A DNA stretch of 64,000 bases from NCBI GenBank assembly GCA_964035545.1, contig OZ037766.1, positions 6,301,722-6,365,721 on the forward strand. The letters are read 5' to 3'. The notes under the pieces were generated by a model. The model was not told the DNA's origin, searched no databases, and worked only from the letters and a program-made list of their open reading frames with translations. The DNA is from Bugula neritina (lineage: Eukaryota > Bryozoa > Gymnolaemata > Cheilostomatida > Bugulidae). The position numbers and the translations under genes were made by a program. Below, one piece after another: positions 28,491-41,460 of this stretch (the first letter of the stretch is position 1; each line of letters opens with the position of its first letter).

Positions 28491-28661
28491 CATAGGAACC
28501 TTTGATGGAAGGGTTTTTTAATGAGAGTTAAGGAGTTATGTGGCACAGGAGTGAGTATGACTGGATGCTCTTCCTCATCACCATAGACTTTTACTGGGGT
28601 TCGAACCCTTAACTTCGTGTTTGCGAAGCCAAACACTATTCCTTAGACCACAGCCGCTCCC
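28491..28661 (-). mobile_element. tRNA-derived SINE, copy 1
   Basis: On the minus strand it starts GGGAGCGGCTGTGG, with a pol III A box (TGGTCTAAGGA) and B box (GGTTCGAACC) at tRNA spacing. The body contains GAAGAGCATCCAG, resembling the conserved core of several invertebrate SINEs. It lies 0.7 kb downstream of gene 3. The tRNA region does not fold into a complete cloverleaf with an acceptor stem, so it is not a tRNA gene. Confidence 0.7.
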
Positions 28662-28679
28662 TAAATCATATAGATAGAT

Positions 28680-28900
28680 AGTATTTTTGAATACAATTAT
28701 AAGTTATCGTGGTTGTTTATATAGCTCACCTAATCTTTTAATTGTCACTTTCATAAGCAATTTGAAAGATATATTTCATATTACCATGGTAGCCACTAAA
28801 ATGTGTCCTAATGATACATGGCTAGTCTATGTGCTGCTGTTTGTCTATAATGTCATGGCTCAGCCACCTCAGTGATAATAAATTATTAAATCATATTATG
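28680..28900 (-). promoter_or_regulatory. Minus-oriented promoter relic between genes 3 and 4
   Basis: The sequence around 28782 (TTACCATGGTAGCC) and the following stretch through GTCATGGCTCAG resemble the promoter regions of minus-strand genes 1 and 2 (6960-7140 and 19374-19510). No minus-strand gene remains next to it. Confidence 0.45.
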
Positions 28901-29169
28901 AAATACTTTATATAACTGAATATATGGGTAAAGCATTAAAAAATTGAGTCTAAATGTAACAGCTACTATCAATAGTACAAAACTCTTGCGAAGCACCACC
29001 AAGTATTATATATAACTACTTATTTGATCAATTAATGCATAGAAATAGCTCTTTGCAGTATGCTGGCATTATCTCTGTGCATCTCTTCAGGATTCTGATT
29101 ACAATATTAACTTGCATAGTATGTGCCTTCTGTTGTTACTTTATCTATCTTGTATAACAATAAAACCAA

Positions 29170-29280
<111 letters not shown>

Positions 29281-31676
29281 AGAGTTAGAGTGTGAGTGCA
29301 GACAAACAAATTAAAAATCTAGTTGCAAAATTTCAGCAACAACCCAATAGAAATATATGATGGGACAGTTGTGTGTGTATAGCACATATTCATAACAGAG
29401 TAGAGTGATTTATTAACCCATTGCAGCAGAGTGATTTATTTATTGAACTTTAACCTTTTGATCCACACACATAGTATCATTGAATGGGAGTACTTCTGAT
29501 CCATTCCAGTGCATAGCTTGTAGAAAAGAGAACTCCTAAGTGGTAATCATAAATATATAAGACAACTCTAAATTATGAACATGCAGTAGCGTCGGTAATG
29601 CAATATTATATTGAGACTCAAATGGGGTAGCAGTTTATTGTATGTACAAAGCAAAATATTTAGTAGTAACAGCAACAGCAGAAATATGCATTTGTTTGCA
29701 TTTACCAGGTTGCACCTATTTGAGTCCCGCACTACATCCGACATGCATCTATTTAGAGCCATAGTTCAACAGGCCAGCTCAATTGTAAAATTTCATCCAA
29801 TAAAAAATTACCTTTCAAGTATATAAATAAAGAATTCTGCTTGTAGGGTAGTCTACTGCAAATAATCTTTACATATACCTTGCCTAGAGAGCTGCAAGAG
29901 AAGCTGTTATTATTGGACGGAGGAATAGGCTACCATAAGAATTTTCGTTCATCTGTTACTGGTATTAGGGCAGTGAGGTCACCTTGTATATACAAAGCAA
30001 CTCTATTGTTTTGACCTGCTGATAGACCAATTCCTGATATATAATAGTAACTTCTACTATAAAAACACCTTCCAGTAGTTGTCATGGTAACATGGGATAA
30101 TCCTCTTCTTATGTATATTAATACTAAAACTTTGTTAAACCTTGAAATAATTACTTTGTTTTTTTCAAGTGTTTCCTACTTTTATTAAATTAATAAAGAT
30201 TAGTTTTTAGTCTGCATTGCAGCATCTATAAACAAATGGAGAGCTGCAGTAAGATACTTGATTAATTTTTATTAGCACAAAGTTCCCAAGTTCCCAAGCA
30301 AATGAAGTTTCAAAATGCTGTTGGTATGATTTGATACTTGATCCGTAATGTTTCAAGGGACCAATAATATCTTTACAAAACTTTCTATGATTATATTCCT
30401 ACAGATTAGTTGACTCTGTCTTGATATTGCAGAAACAGGTGATTTCCATGCGGCCTAAATTAAGCAAATTGATATGCTTTTTGTTTGTCTTCAAACACAC
30501 TCATGCAACTCCATTTATAAGACGATTGACAAAAACAGAATTGCTGTTCTAGTTATGGTAAATTGTACCATCACAGCGCCATATAGTAAACATTCAGAAT
30601 AATAAATTGCAAATAATCATTGCTTTAGAACTGCTCTTTTCTCCAAAAGAAAATTCTTAGTTTGATAATAGCTTAAGATCCTCATCAACAGAAACCCCCC
30701 CCTATGATGAGTATGGCGACTTCTTATAGCTGGTACGAGACTGCTGGTTGTGTATGTATTTCAGGACAAGACATGGAAACTAATACCAGCATATAATCTA
30801 TTATCTCATACACCAAAGTAGGAATGACGGATGTATTGTATTAGCTGAGATATTATACCTGTTTGTGTGTTGCAACACATTACACTATGTACTATGTATA
30901 TATTATATTAAGAGTTAGCAAACCTTACAAATATGTTTTGACTAGTACATTAGCTTCTTCTATTGCAGAGGCCATGAGCTATACAACATTAAGTTCTGTG
31001 TTAAAACTTTTTGAGAGCTTTTTTATAACGCCTAGGGCCTCATCTCGATAGAATTTCTCTTCCTAACTCCATGCTTCTGTGTCATCGTATCCATCCCAAT
31101 GTAACATAAAAGTTTGAAATTCTTTTTTCAAAATTAAGCAGGATATTTTTGCATAAATATCTTAAATTAAAATATAGAAGTATGTCTCTTTCATTTTCAT
31201 TAATATATTCAAAAGGTTCAAGGTTTCTCTCTGTAGACTTGATGGCGTCTATAACTTGTAATATCATATTATGTGTTATAAATTGGGTGTGTGATTATGT
31301 GGTTGTGCTATACTTTCATATTTGTCCCAGCTAGAAACAAAATGCAAACAGAGATACATAAAAATAGCTATAAATACCAACTGAATAACGAATACAGGGT
31401 CTTACAAAGAAACCCAAAATTTGAATTTGAATTGTTTTGAAAGCTTTACCAACTTGTTTAGCTATATTATGTTATACCTAAAGCATTTTACATTATAATG
31501 GGAAATTTTTTGTTATTATTGGGATCACTGTATAAATCACTCTGATTCATGATATTAACTGGAAATAGAAACTGGAAATATGACTGTATTTCTCTTGTGT
31601 AGATCTGCAATAAACCAAATAACAATGCATAACGCTAGCAATGCATCAGTTGTGGACACAATGACACACTTCAGTG

Positions 31677-31690
31677 GTTGCCATGGTTAT
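31677..31690. promoter_or_regulatory. X-box-like motif upstream of gene 4
   Basis: GTTGCCATGGTTAT has two mismatches in the right half-site, 155 bp upstream of the gene 4 ATG. It is identical in gene 6. Confidence 0.5.
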
Positions 31691-31844
31691 ATGAGAAAAG
31701 TCTTTAAGGTTAGAGGATAAATGATACCATTGGCTGTCTAATAGATATTTACTACATAAAATAATTACTGCAAGGCGTTAGTAGTTTCCAGTCAACATTA
31801 ATATAAGCTTGCTCAAGGTGAGAAAAAATAAAGTCAATGCTATC

Positions 31845-34800
31845 ATGTCAAGGAAAAATTTGAAAAGATTTACAGCTACAGTAGTACTTTTAATTACTTT
31901 TATAAACAATCTACTAGCACAGGATTCTTCAGCTAACGTAATTTTAGAAAACTTCATGAAATTCAATGGAATACCAACAACGATTTCTCTTGGATTATTA
32001 TCAGAGTCTCAAGATATTGAGGACATAGAACTCGTGAATGGGACATGTTTTCAATACGGGGTGCACTCTTTCAACAGATGTAAGTACTATTCGGACTGCT
32101 GTCTTATGACTTCTGCTAAACCCATGGAGCAGTTGGCTTACAACACATTTTCATGTCATGATAACTTCTACATTGTGGATAAATGTCCCCAGGAAACTCC
32201 AAATAAAGAACTAAAAGCTTTATGTGAAGGTTTCAGCTCTACAGAGTCTGGTAAGCATCAATAAAAAGATTGAGCTTTCACTAACTTACAATTTTTTCTA
32301 TAATACAATAAGACTCTATGTTTTTTAACTTTAATTATACGATTTGGAGAATGTTCAGGCTTTGATATCACATGGTTCTGGTACTCTATGTTGCATAATA
32401 GTAATATGATATCTGCAAAACTTCATAAATTTCTGAGACAAATGAAGAAGAGTGAACTTTAAAAACTGTAAAGCAAGTTTAGCAGAAACAGTATACTATG
32501 CAATACTCATATTTACCATCTTACTAGCTACACAGTTGCATATTATCACATTATTTGTAGATCTATCACTGAAACGTTGGCCAGTACGAGGTCTAGTGAA
32601 TCATCTCACATATAAGAATGTCTTCTGTGCCATGTGTAATGGCGTTGATCCTCAGGCTAGTGTACGATTTTCGGACCAGGTATGGTTTGGTGATCCAAAT
32701 AAGATGAATGATAGTGTGAGTACCATAGAATGGTGGCCAGCAAAGGTAGAGTGTAGTGCTGAGGCTATTGAAGAATATCTCTCTTCAGATACTGACCACA
32801 AAAGCCTAATAACGATTGTAAAAGAGTGAGTATTAAAGAACTAAGATTAATATACCTCAACGTTGTCAACATATACAATTCTAATATGGTAATTGTTTCT
32901 ACAGTGATTTATTTGTATTTTAAGCTTACTCTCTTTCCCTCTTCCCCGCCCCCACCCCACCTCTCTCTCTTTCTCTCTGTCACTGTTTGCTTCTCTCCCG
33001 TGGTTTGGGTAGCAGATTGTGACTGTCATAAAAGCATAATTATTTTTTTTGCAAAAAAGCAATTTGCTAGAATACAAGTATTCTGACATAACTCTGATTC
33101 AGCACATACAGCTAAGTCATTTACCAGTGATAACATGATCATGGTTATTAATGGTCATGGCCGGAATTTGACATGAAATTTCTTTCCCTAAGCTATGACT
33201 TGATTAGTTTAACCAGAATGTAGCTGAACTTGTTGGGGTTTGCTCTAACTCTATATATGAAGGCTGTGACATAAAAATAGATGATGGTAATGCTGCATAA
33301 TGTGATGGGTTTGAAAAGTCATATGTTAATATTCAGCTTTTGTATTCTACTTTCCACAGACTTAATGGTATTATGTTGATTCAATAACTCTATACTCTAT
33401 AGCACTCCTTTTAGTGTTTTTCAGTACTCTGAATAGCTCTCATATAGTTGATCTTCAAATAGGCTTACTTGCTGAATTTAGAGACAGCATTGACCGAATA
33501 ATAGCTCTACAGTGTCCTTAGAGCTATGAAATATAGCATGAATCTATACCTGTAGATTTTACAGACATACCATTATAAAAACTAGGAGACAATGCCAGCA
33601 GTTTTGCTGATGTAATGCTATAATCAATGCCAGAGCACTGCAGTAAAGATGTAAATAACATTCTCAGACAGTTAACCTTCTCAGAAACTGTATAAGCTTG
33701 ACCAGTCTTGTATAATAGGTACTATTCTTTAGGATTTTACATATTGCATTACAATAACACAATTCTAATATAGAATTTAGCATGAAAGTTACAGCTTGAT
33801 GATAAAAGCACATTAAATATGAGTAAAATTATTAACAATTTTTGAGCTTATAATACCATTATTATAACTGCGGTATTGTAGAATGTGCATCATTGTCTTT
33901 ATTCTGTAGATCCTGCAAGACATTATACTTACCACCAGAGTCTCCAGATCTATGTTGGGACGCTGTGAGGACGTGCTCTACTAAGTCCAACAGACAGTTA
34001 AAGACACTTTGTGAGAAAGGACCTGTCAACTACATTAACGTCACAAATTTAGATTTAGTTTATCGAAACCAGTTCTGTGCCTTGTGTCATGGTGTGGATC
34101 TTCTACTAACGGACATTGATTTACCTCAACTGCCAAAGTTGAATGCCTTAACGTTGGAACTGTCTTGGGACAAGAAAAGCAATAAACTTAAAATAAAACA
34201 AGATCAGTCATCACCAGACAACTCCAAAATATTGGTGTTTGCAAGACCAACTATGTTCAACTTGACAGAGTTGTCTAATAACTTTACAAATTTCAAAGTT
34301 GATGAGGATTTTGAGTGCTCTTTCTTTGCAGATCAAACAGCAAGTTTTTGTGAAGAGCGTGTAACACAGCTAAACACCTCTTTTGGAATTAATACCACCA
34401 CCACTGTGCCAGTGTGGAACTTGGGCTCCATGGCTTGTTTTAGCAATGTGAGGAAGATATGTGACCGGTTTCTCATACCTCAAGTTGTCAGTGATGAGTC
34501 GTGCACGGAATCAGGGTGTGGATTTGGGCGCGTTTTTGACCCTGACACTTTGCAGTGCTACAATCTGAACACTTTTGGCTCAGTCAGCAACATAGTCACA
34601 GACAACAGTGACTTGCAGTGGCACTCACACTCAGTATGCGCCTACCAAAGTCAATGTAAAGCTGTAGAGTTGGGAATAAAGAAAGAGCATGAGTTGAATT
34701 GTTATTGTGATAAATACTGTATGTACTTTAATGATTGCTGTGAAGATTCACCGTACCAACCTACCAAACAGACAGTCCTAGAAGATGGGATATTTTCCTG

Positions 34801-37800
34801 TGTGTATGACAGATCTGAGTTAAGAAGTGGAGCAGATGATGAGGGCTATTCATGGGGAATAATGCAAGTGGAAGCTTGTCCAAAATCGTACAGCAACAGT
34901 GAAATAAAAGATCTATGTGAAAATCCTCTCAAAGATGAAAAGTTGAGTTACCAAAATATCCCAGTCTCTTCTCTGGATACTGGATTAAGGTAATTTGGTT
35001 TTTTATTATAACATAGACTTATATGAAGTGAGAGTTTATTAAAAAAAATATCAGCAGTAAATGAGAGTCATTTGAGAGGTTGAAGAAGAGGTGATGAAGA
35101 AGAATAATGGTAAGAGCATAAGATATTAAATAGCGAGTGAATTTGCAGCAATTCGGCAGTGCATATTTATGCTATATCAAAATCAGTATAATATAATTAG
35201 CAACAAAAATTTACCCAGAAATATTCTCATACAAATGTTAATCTCTCTTTTAGAAAAGTTTATTGGAGTAAGTGAGTCACAGTCTCAAGACTTAGCCTAG
35301 GGCCACACGGTGCGTATTTTCGCATGCGAAAATTGAAATCACAAGTAGCAAAGGTGTCCACTGTGCGCGTTGAGAAAACCTTCGCACTTATCGCTCTGCA
35401 TTTTCAACGCAAGTGCGAATCGTCTCTGTCATCGTCACCTAATTGGCTGGTAGCTATTCAGCGAGCCCAATTTCGTTATTTAGTGCTATATTCCAGTAAA
35501 TTGCGTTTTATTGAAAGCGAGTGCGATTTAAAAATGAAAGCTTTATTTATCACGCATCACTGACGCTACAGTGGACACCTTTGCTACTTGTGACTTTAAT
35601 TTTCGCATGCGAAAATACGCACAGTGTGGCCCTAGGCTTACTCACAAACTAGTAGGCTTTTGTAGTGATTGAAACCAGTGAGCCATGACTCACTTGTTAT
35701 TCCTATCAAATGTCATTATGTTTAAAGATATTTGTACTATTTACAGGTATTCCAACCTATACTGTGCAATATGCAATGATGTCAAAGATATCCGTTATTG
35801 GAGGGTAGACGTGGGTTGCATTCATGTGGCTAATGACAAGTGTAATTATGCTCCAGGATCATTCAGCGAAGAAATACTTTTTCTTTCTAATATATTCCGG
35901 AAGAATCCAAACGTAACAGAACTGAAACACAGCAAGTGAGCTATAATTTAGTTTATTCATACTGACTCTCCACAACATGTGGTAGTATAGTCAAGGTGTC
36001 TCTGGTCTATCAGGAACTGGGATTCTCCTACAACTGGCTTTGACTAACTTTATAGTATGTAATAGCTGTTCTGACTGATTAACGTAATAAGAAGTCTTTT
36101 GAGTATCATTAAATTTCCCTCAGTATAATTATTACTATCTCTCAAGTTAAATGGGCAGAGCTGATAAAATGGCTTCAAGTAAATGCATATAAATGGCTTA
36201 GCTAAGCATGTACATCAGTGAGAGTATGTAGATTTTGCTAAAGTTGAGTTCACAAATTTGTATTTAAGTTTGTAGCTTAACAGTTTCATATCAGAGCCTG
36301 ACAAGTTCTCATGCTAAGGATATTTACTAATAATATTGAGCAATTCCGCATGTAGCTCAACTAATTCTAGGTCACAAAGCACTATGAAACATACTAGGAT
36401 AAGTTATAAGTCACTAGCAGTAAGTACTCTGTGTAACTTTAAGCTCTTTTAAAAAGCTGCTTATGCTTATACAAATGCAGAAGTTGAACAAGTTGGGGCA
36501 ATAACACAATGATTATAGGTTCTAGTAAAATTGATTAGATCTGATGTAAAATAGATATAAGAAAGGTCGCACTTTTTTTGCATAAGCATGAAACCTGGTA
36601 AAGCTTTGTAATCAAGCTTCTCTGCCATTTCTCATTTATTTATTTTAAGTAAATAAGTTTTCTTTTGGAAGAAATCAAGTTTCAGATAGGCACTGCTTTT
36701 TGTCATTTCCAGTAGCCAACTTCTGCATTCTTTGTCTATAAGAGTAATTTCAGTCCATAATGCAACTATACCTGCATGTAATAAAACAATAAGACTTGAT
36801 GTAAATATGGACCAATAGGCTACTTTAAATGCATTGTTAATGCTTGAATGCATTTATTGAAAATAGTTGTGCTGGAAAATAAACAAAACTGAATGTTTGA
36901 TTTGTCATACCCTTCATCTATAATTGCAGATGCAAGGTAAAGCAATATTTACCTCCATTAGAGCTGATAGATTCAGTACGAAGGTGCAAATTTGATGCAG
37001 CAAACTATGTAGCTTCATGTCCCAAACATGCTGAGCATCGGAAAATAGCGGACATGTGTTCAAATGGCCCCACCTCCTTTGTATATGATGGTGGGAAATT
37101 GACGAGTCTAGTGCAGAAATCCTACTCTTTTCCAGTCAGCAACATTGGCACTAGTTATGGAACAAGTATTTTGAGCTATGCCCAAGAGAATAAATATAGG
37201 AACAGCTACTGTGCAAGTTGTAATGGCGTTGCCTGGCTTGGATGTGATATAAAACCAAATGTTATTGTTACTGGAACGTCAGAATATGCATTTGATAGAT
37301 GGTTAAGGTACGAGAAGGATGTGATGAAGTTTTTGTTTATATATGAAATAGATCTGAATGATCGGACATGCAACATGAATTCGGATGCTGTGCTGCTATA
37401 CAGTGATTTTAACACAACTCTAGACACTTGCCTAAACATAAGTCATCACCTTAAACAGTGTGATTGTAACAGTATACTAGATTTGGATTCAGAAACCTGC
37501 ATCCCAACACCGTTTGTAAATGGAAAGTGTATGGAAAACAGATATGAACCAGAAACGTTTAAAATCACAAACCATGGAATAAAACATTGCGGAGAAGACT
37601 TTGAATATTTACCTTTGTCTACTCAGGTTGCATTTGGTAAATGTTTTCAGTGTTTCATAAATGTAACAGGTGATGATTGTCAGCATGAGTATGAGCAGTT
37701 CACTGGTAGTCCTGATGTAGTTGCAAACTCTGTGAACAGTGTGCATTGTGCTCTAATTGCTTTGATTAGATGTAATGTATCTGATATAGAAGATTCCTAT

Positions 37801-39012
37801 TGTCTAGTAGATTTTGGTCAATTCGGATTATCTTCTGGCACTTTTGGTGAAAAGATAACTCCAAAAATTTCACTGCTAAATTCCTTAGCAATTTCGTATC
37901 AATCAACCAAATTTAATTTTGAAGTCTACTTGGAAAAGACCGCTTCACTTGGCGTGGAACTTCTGTTTTCAACATTTAATAATGACAGTTTAAATAGTCA
38001 GTGCGTAGAGTACTCACTAACAAGTAATCAAAGTAGTTGGTTAATCTGCAGAAATGGTAAATTACAGAGAACCTCTGATCAAGCTCATTACGATGACTAC
38101 TTATTGTGGAACGATGAGATACGAGTCTGCACCGAAACTGCTGTACCGGAATTTGTTCTCGCAACTCACGACTTCGTCTTTTCTTCTTTATCTATTCTGT
38201 TCATCTTGATCTACGTTGTTTATTATTTTACAAAATTAAAAAAGACAGTGACAGGTAACTTTGTAGTCAGTTCTATGATTACACTGATGTTTGGACTAGT
38301 GTTTTACTGCCTCATCAATGAGACAAAATCTTTCATACCTTGTCGGATCATTGCTTCTTGTACACAATACTTCCTTATTGCTGTACACACTTGGACAAAT
38401 GCTGTTGGAATTTTAATGATAAAAGGCATTTCCTCTTTTAAACTTGCTAGTCAATCGAGCTGGAAAAAGTATGCTTATTATGCTGCATATGCTTGGCTCA
38501 CTCCACTCATATTTGTAATAATTGCCTACTCTCTTAATGCAGCTAAGCCCCACAATCTATATCCAGTGTTTTCTGACCAAATCTGCTTTATTGCTCGTGG
38601 GTGGATAAGACTATTAGTTTTCACTGGACCCATATATTTATTAGTAGTGATAAACATTACTATGTGCATTATAGCAAGTGTCATTGTAGTAAGGTCAGGA
38701 AATAAAATAGCTGTTGATGACAAGCAAAGAACTTTGAAGAAAGTGATTACAATTGTCAAACTCCAAGTAATTTTTGGATTTGAATGGTTTTTGCTTCTTT
38801 TTACTGAAATCAAAGGTCCTCACCAGACTGGCTTATGGATTGCTCTCAATGTGTTTATGACATTACAAGGAGTACTAGCAGTGCTGGCCCAGTTGGTTAC
38901 TTCTGCAAACATTAGAAAAGGCAAGAAATGGTTTAATTCAAAAGTTAGAAATCATAGTCCTAAGAATTCACAAAGTGCCTCAAACAAAACTGTTGAAACT
39001 GAGTTTCACTAA
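31845..39012 (+). CDS. Receptor gene 4: five-exon SMB / class B-like 7TM receptor (subtype II), intact; reference copy
   Basis: Exons are A 31845-32250, B 32561-32825, C 33910-34989, D 35747-35935 and E 36930-39012, 4,023 nt, 1,340 residues. Approximate residues: signal peptide 1-25; partial SMB before 114; CAxC module 1, 114-161; module 2, 239-290; full eight-cysteine SMB, 465-525; module 3, 547-600; module 4, 677-750; paralog-variable segment about 900-950. The helices are TM1 1062-1084, TM2 1089-1109, TM3 1118-1144, TM4 1161-1183, TM5 1206-1234, TM6 1248-1274 and TM7 1281-1305, with a tail of about 35 residues ending ETEFH. Conserved cysteines lie at the top of TM3 and in the second extracellular loop, as expected for GPCRs. 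The class B-like assignment rests on overall layout and the LQGVLAVLAQ segment of TM7; no search was possible. The C-D intron hosts a 341-bp terminal-inverted-repeat element. Confidence 0.88.
32930..33000. repeat. Pyrimidine-rich tract in B-C introns
   Basis: A TCTC-rich stretch in the gene 4 B-C intron. Equivalent tracts occur in gene 1 (5540-5650, complement), gene 5 (43470-43600) and gene 6 (54570-54605) with differing lengths, so it is a variable low-complexity tract inherited with the gene. Confidence 0.7.
35296..35636. mobile_element. 341-bp terminal-inverted-repeat element (MITE) in gene 4 intron C-D
   Basis: The ends CCTAGGGCCACAC and GTGTGGCCCTAGG are inverted copies. The inverted similarity continues inward through TTTTCGCATGCGAAAAT to about 70 bases per side, including CAGTGGACACCTTTGCTACT. 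Target duplication is unclear (CTTA on each side is possible). It is absent from genes 1, 2, 3, 5 and 6. Confidence 0.72.
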
Positions 39013-39879
39013 TTAACAGATACTTTGTTTTAGTAAATATTTTTTAAATTATTCATGCTTGTACTGCTTTGTATACAATGAGAAATGTTTTACAATGAGT
39101 GCCCGATTTAAATTAACTCTTTGATCATTGCGGTTTTATGTTTATAAAACAAAAATATGATTGAAGTATCAACAAATATTTAATGTTTTAATATCTTGTT
39201 TGCATATAACAAAACAACAGTAGAATTGCAATTTAGTGGTTCAATGCTTTAATTTTACAGCTATCTAACTTATATATCAAAGTTACAATTTACAAATATA
39301 TATATAGGCGTGCCAGTTATTACCATTTTATTAACTATTAACTTAGGTACTTAAGATTTTATTGTCCGCTAGCATCTATATAGTCTGTTAATGAACAAAA
39401 GATAAACAGACTTTTTACTATAACAATCTTTTAACATTGTATAAAGCCATTTGTTTATTCATTTATGTTTATATCTATAATATATTGAAGGATTTATTTA
39501 ACTATAGTTGTTTATAGCCAGTTTAAATTACAGTAGTTTATAAATTATTTTTTCTTTCTGCAAAGCATAATATATTCTTGCACATTTTATATTATTTAAA
39601 TATTTATTATTGCTAATCATAGTTGGAAACTATCCTGGTTGTTATTATAGCTTATTTACAACTTTAATATATAGTTTGATCAAATATTTGCTTGATTCAC
39701 AATCTTACATATGTCAATAGAAATGATAAATATAAAACAATCATTAATAATTTGAAAATAGTTTTATAGCAGCAATCTTTCTCAATTTTATGTTACTATA
39801 AAACTTTCTACTTACAGTTTGGTTTATAATTGTTATAAACTCAACTCACACAAGGTAATAGTCTCTATCCTTGTGAGAA

Positions 39880-40055
39880 ACTCCTGATGGAAAGGGTTTT
39901 TGGTAAAGGGGGCTAAGGACTTATTTAAATGAGGCACAGGAGCAATTATAACTAGATGCTCTTCCTAACATTACCAATGGCCTTTGTCCAGGCACAAACC
40001 CATGATCTCTTGTTTACTAGGCAAACACTCTAACCCCTAGACCACGGCTGCTCCC
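39880..40055 (-). mobile_element. tRNA-derived SINE, diverged copy
   Basis: It has the same head as the copy at 28491 (GGGAGCAGCCGTGGTCTAG, A box intact). The B box is degraded (GGGTTTGTGCC) and the GAGCATC core survives as a variant. Confidence 0.6.
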
Positions 40056-41460
40056 TGGTTTATGATTGTTATGCTGCATGTTTTATAATTACCTATGGAA
40101 TATGCAGATATTATTCAACGGCCATTTGGTTTTAAACCAACTCTTTTTCTCTTTTTTTCTTTCATATAAAAAACACCGCACAAAATCATGCATATCCTCA
40201 GATTTCTGACTTTCACAAATAAAAAGCTATCTTTCGATCAGTAGATGCTCGAGTAAATGAAGAATATAAATTCTTCTGCTTCTAGTGTAGCCTTCTTCAA
40301 ACAATCTTAACTCTTGCTTACCAAGAGAGCTGTACAAGAAGCATGTTGATATTGTATTATAAAGTAATGCCATAAGAATTTGCATTCATTGTCACTGGTA
40401 TTTGAGCATTGAGGTCACCTATAACATGAAGCAACTCTATTCTTTTGACCTGCTGGTAGACCAATTCTTGTATAAAAACACTTTCTAGTAGTTGTCATGG
40501 TAACATGACATTATACTTTCTTTCTGCAGATTGATCATACGTTATACTTTGTTCTACTTTGTTAAACCTTGAAACAATTTTATCTTGTTTCTGTTAGTAT
40601 TTTAATTTTTTTGTCAAATTAATAAAGATTAGCCATTAGTCTATATTGCAGCATCTATAAACAAATGGAGAGCTTCAGTAAGATACTTTACTAAGTTTAT
40701 TAGAGCAAAGTTTCCAGGCTAATTAAGTTTCAAAAAGCTTTTGCCTGATGACTTGATGCCTGATGTTTTAAGAGACAGACAAAATGTCTGCACAAAACTT
40801 CCAATGGTGATTTTCCCACAAATAATTAACTCTGTGTGGATATAGCAGAAACAGTTGTTCGATCTCGAGCCTAAATCAAGCAGACTGATATGTTTTCTGT
40901 TTGTCTTCAAACACACGCAACTATAAATTTATAAAAATATATTAATAAAAACAGAATTGCTGTTCTCTCTATTGTAAATTGATATATTGTGCCACCATAG
41001 CTTTCTATAATATTATACTAAAGTTCAGAATAGAGTAAAGCCTTGAATCATTGTTGTAAAACTAATAATTTTTCAAAATAAAATCTCTAGCATATAGCTG
41101 GTACGAGACTGCTGTTTGTGTATGTATTTCAGGACAAACATGGAAACTAATACCACCATATAATCTATTATCTCATCCACGAAAGTAGGAATGTGCACCT
41201 TAACAAACATTTTTACAGGTACTAGTATCATACCTGTTTTGTGTTGCAACGCATTACACTATGTATATTGTATTATATTGTATATTGTATTTTTTGGCTG
41301 GTACTTTAATTTCTTCTGTTGCAGAGACTATATGAGCTATACAACCTTATGTTGATCTGTTTTAAGACTCTTGAGGGTTTTTTAAATTATAACCCCTAGA
41401 CTATTATCTCTATATAAAGACTGAAGATTTGTCCCTATCAGTTTGTGATAATATCTAGAA

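Noticed and set aside
28590-28661. Possible tRNA gene on the minus strand
   Set aside because: The A and B boxes are present but no complete cloverleaf with a paired acceptor stem is evident, and the sequence runs into a SINE body.
28687-28875. A 62-codon frame conserved at 49640-49825, ending in a signal-like hydrophobic stretch
   Set aside because: The two copies are parts of the same recent block duplication, and the region is better explained as a promoter relic. There is no independent evidence of coding.
30660-30700. A GATCCTCATCAACAG stretch resembling a hammerhead core on the minus strand
   Set aside because: The core would read UUGAUGAG without a correctly spaced GAAA or pairing stems.
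35324-35563. A 79-codon frame within the C-D intron of gene 4
   Set aside because: It lies wholly inside the terminal-inverted-repeat element and reads through its inverted arm. No protein similarity is recognisable.
31845-39012. Classification as a true adhesion GPCR with GAIN/GPS autoproteolysis
   Set aside because: I see no HL-S/T cleavage motif or GPS cysteine/tryptophan pattern before TM1. Only a looser class B-like assignment is supported.
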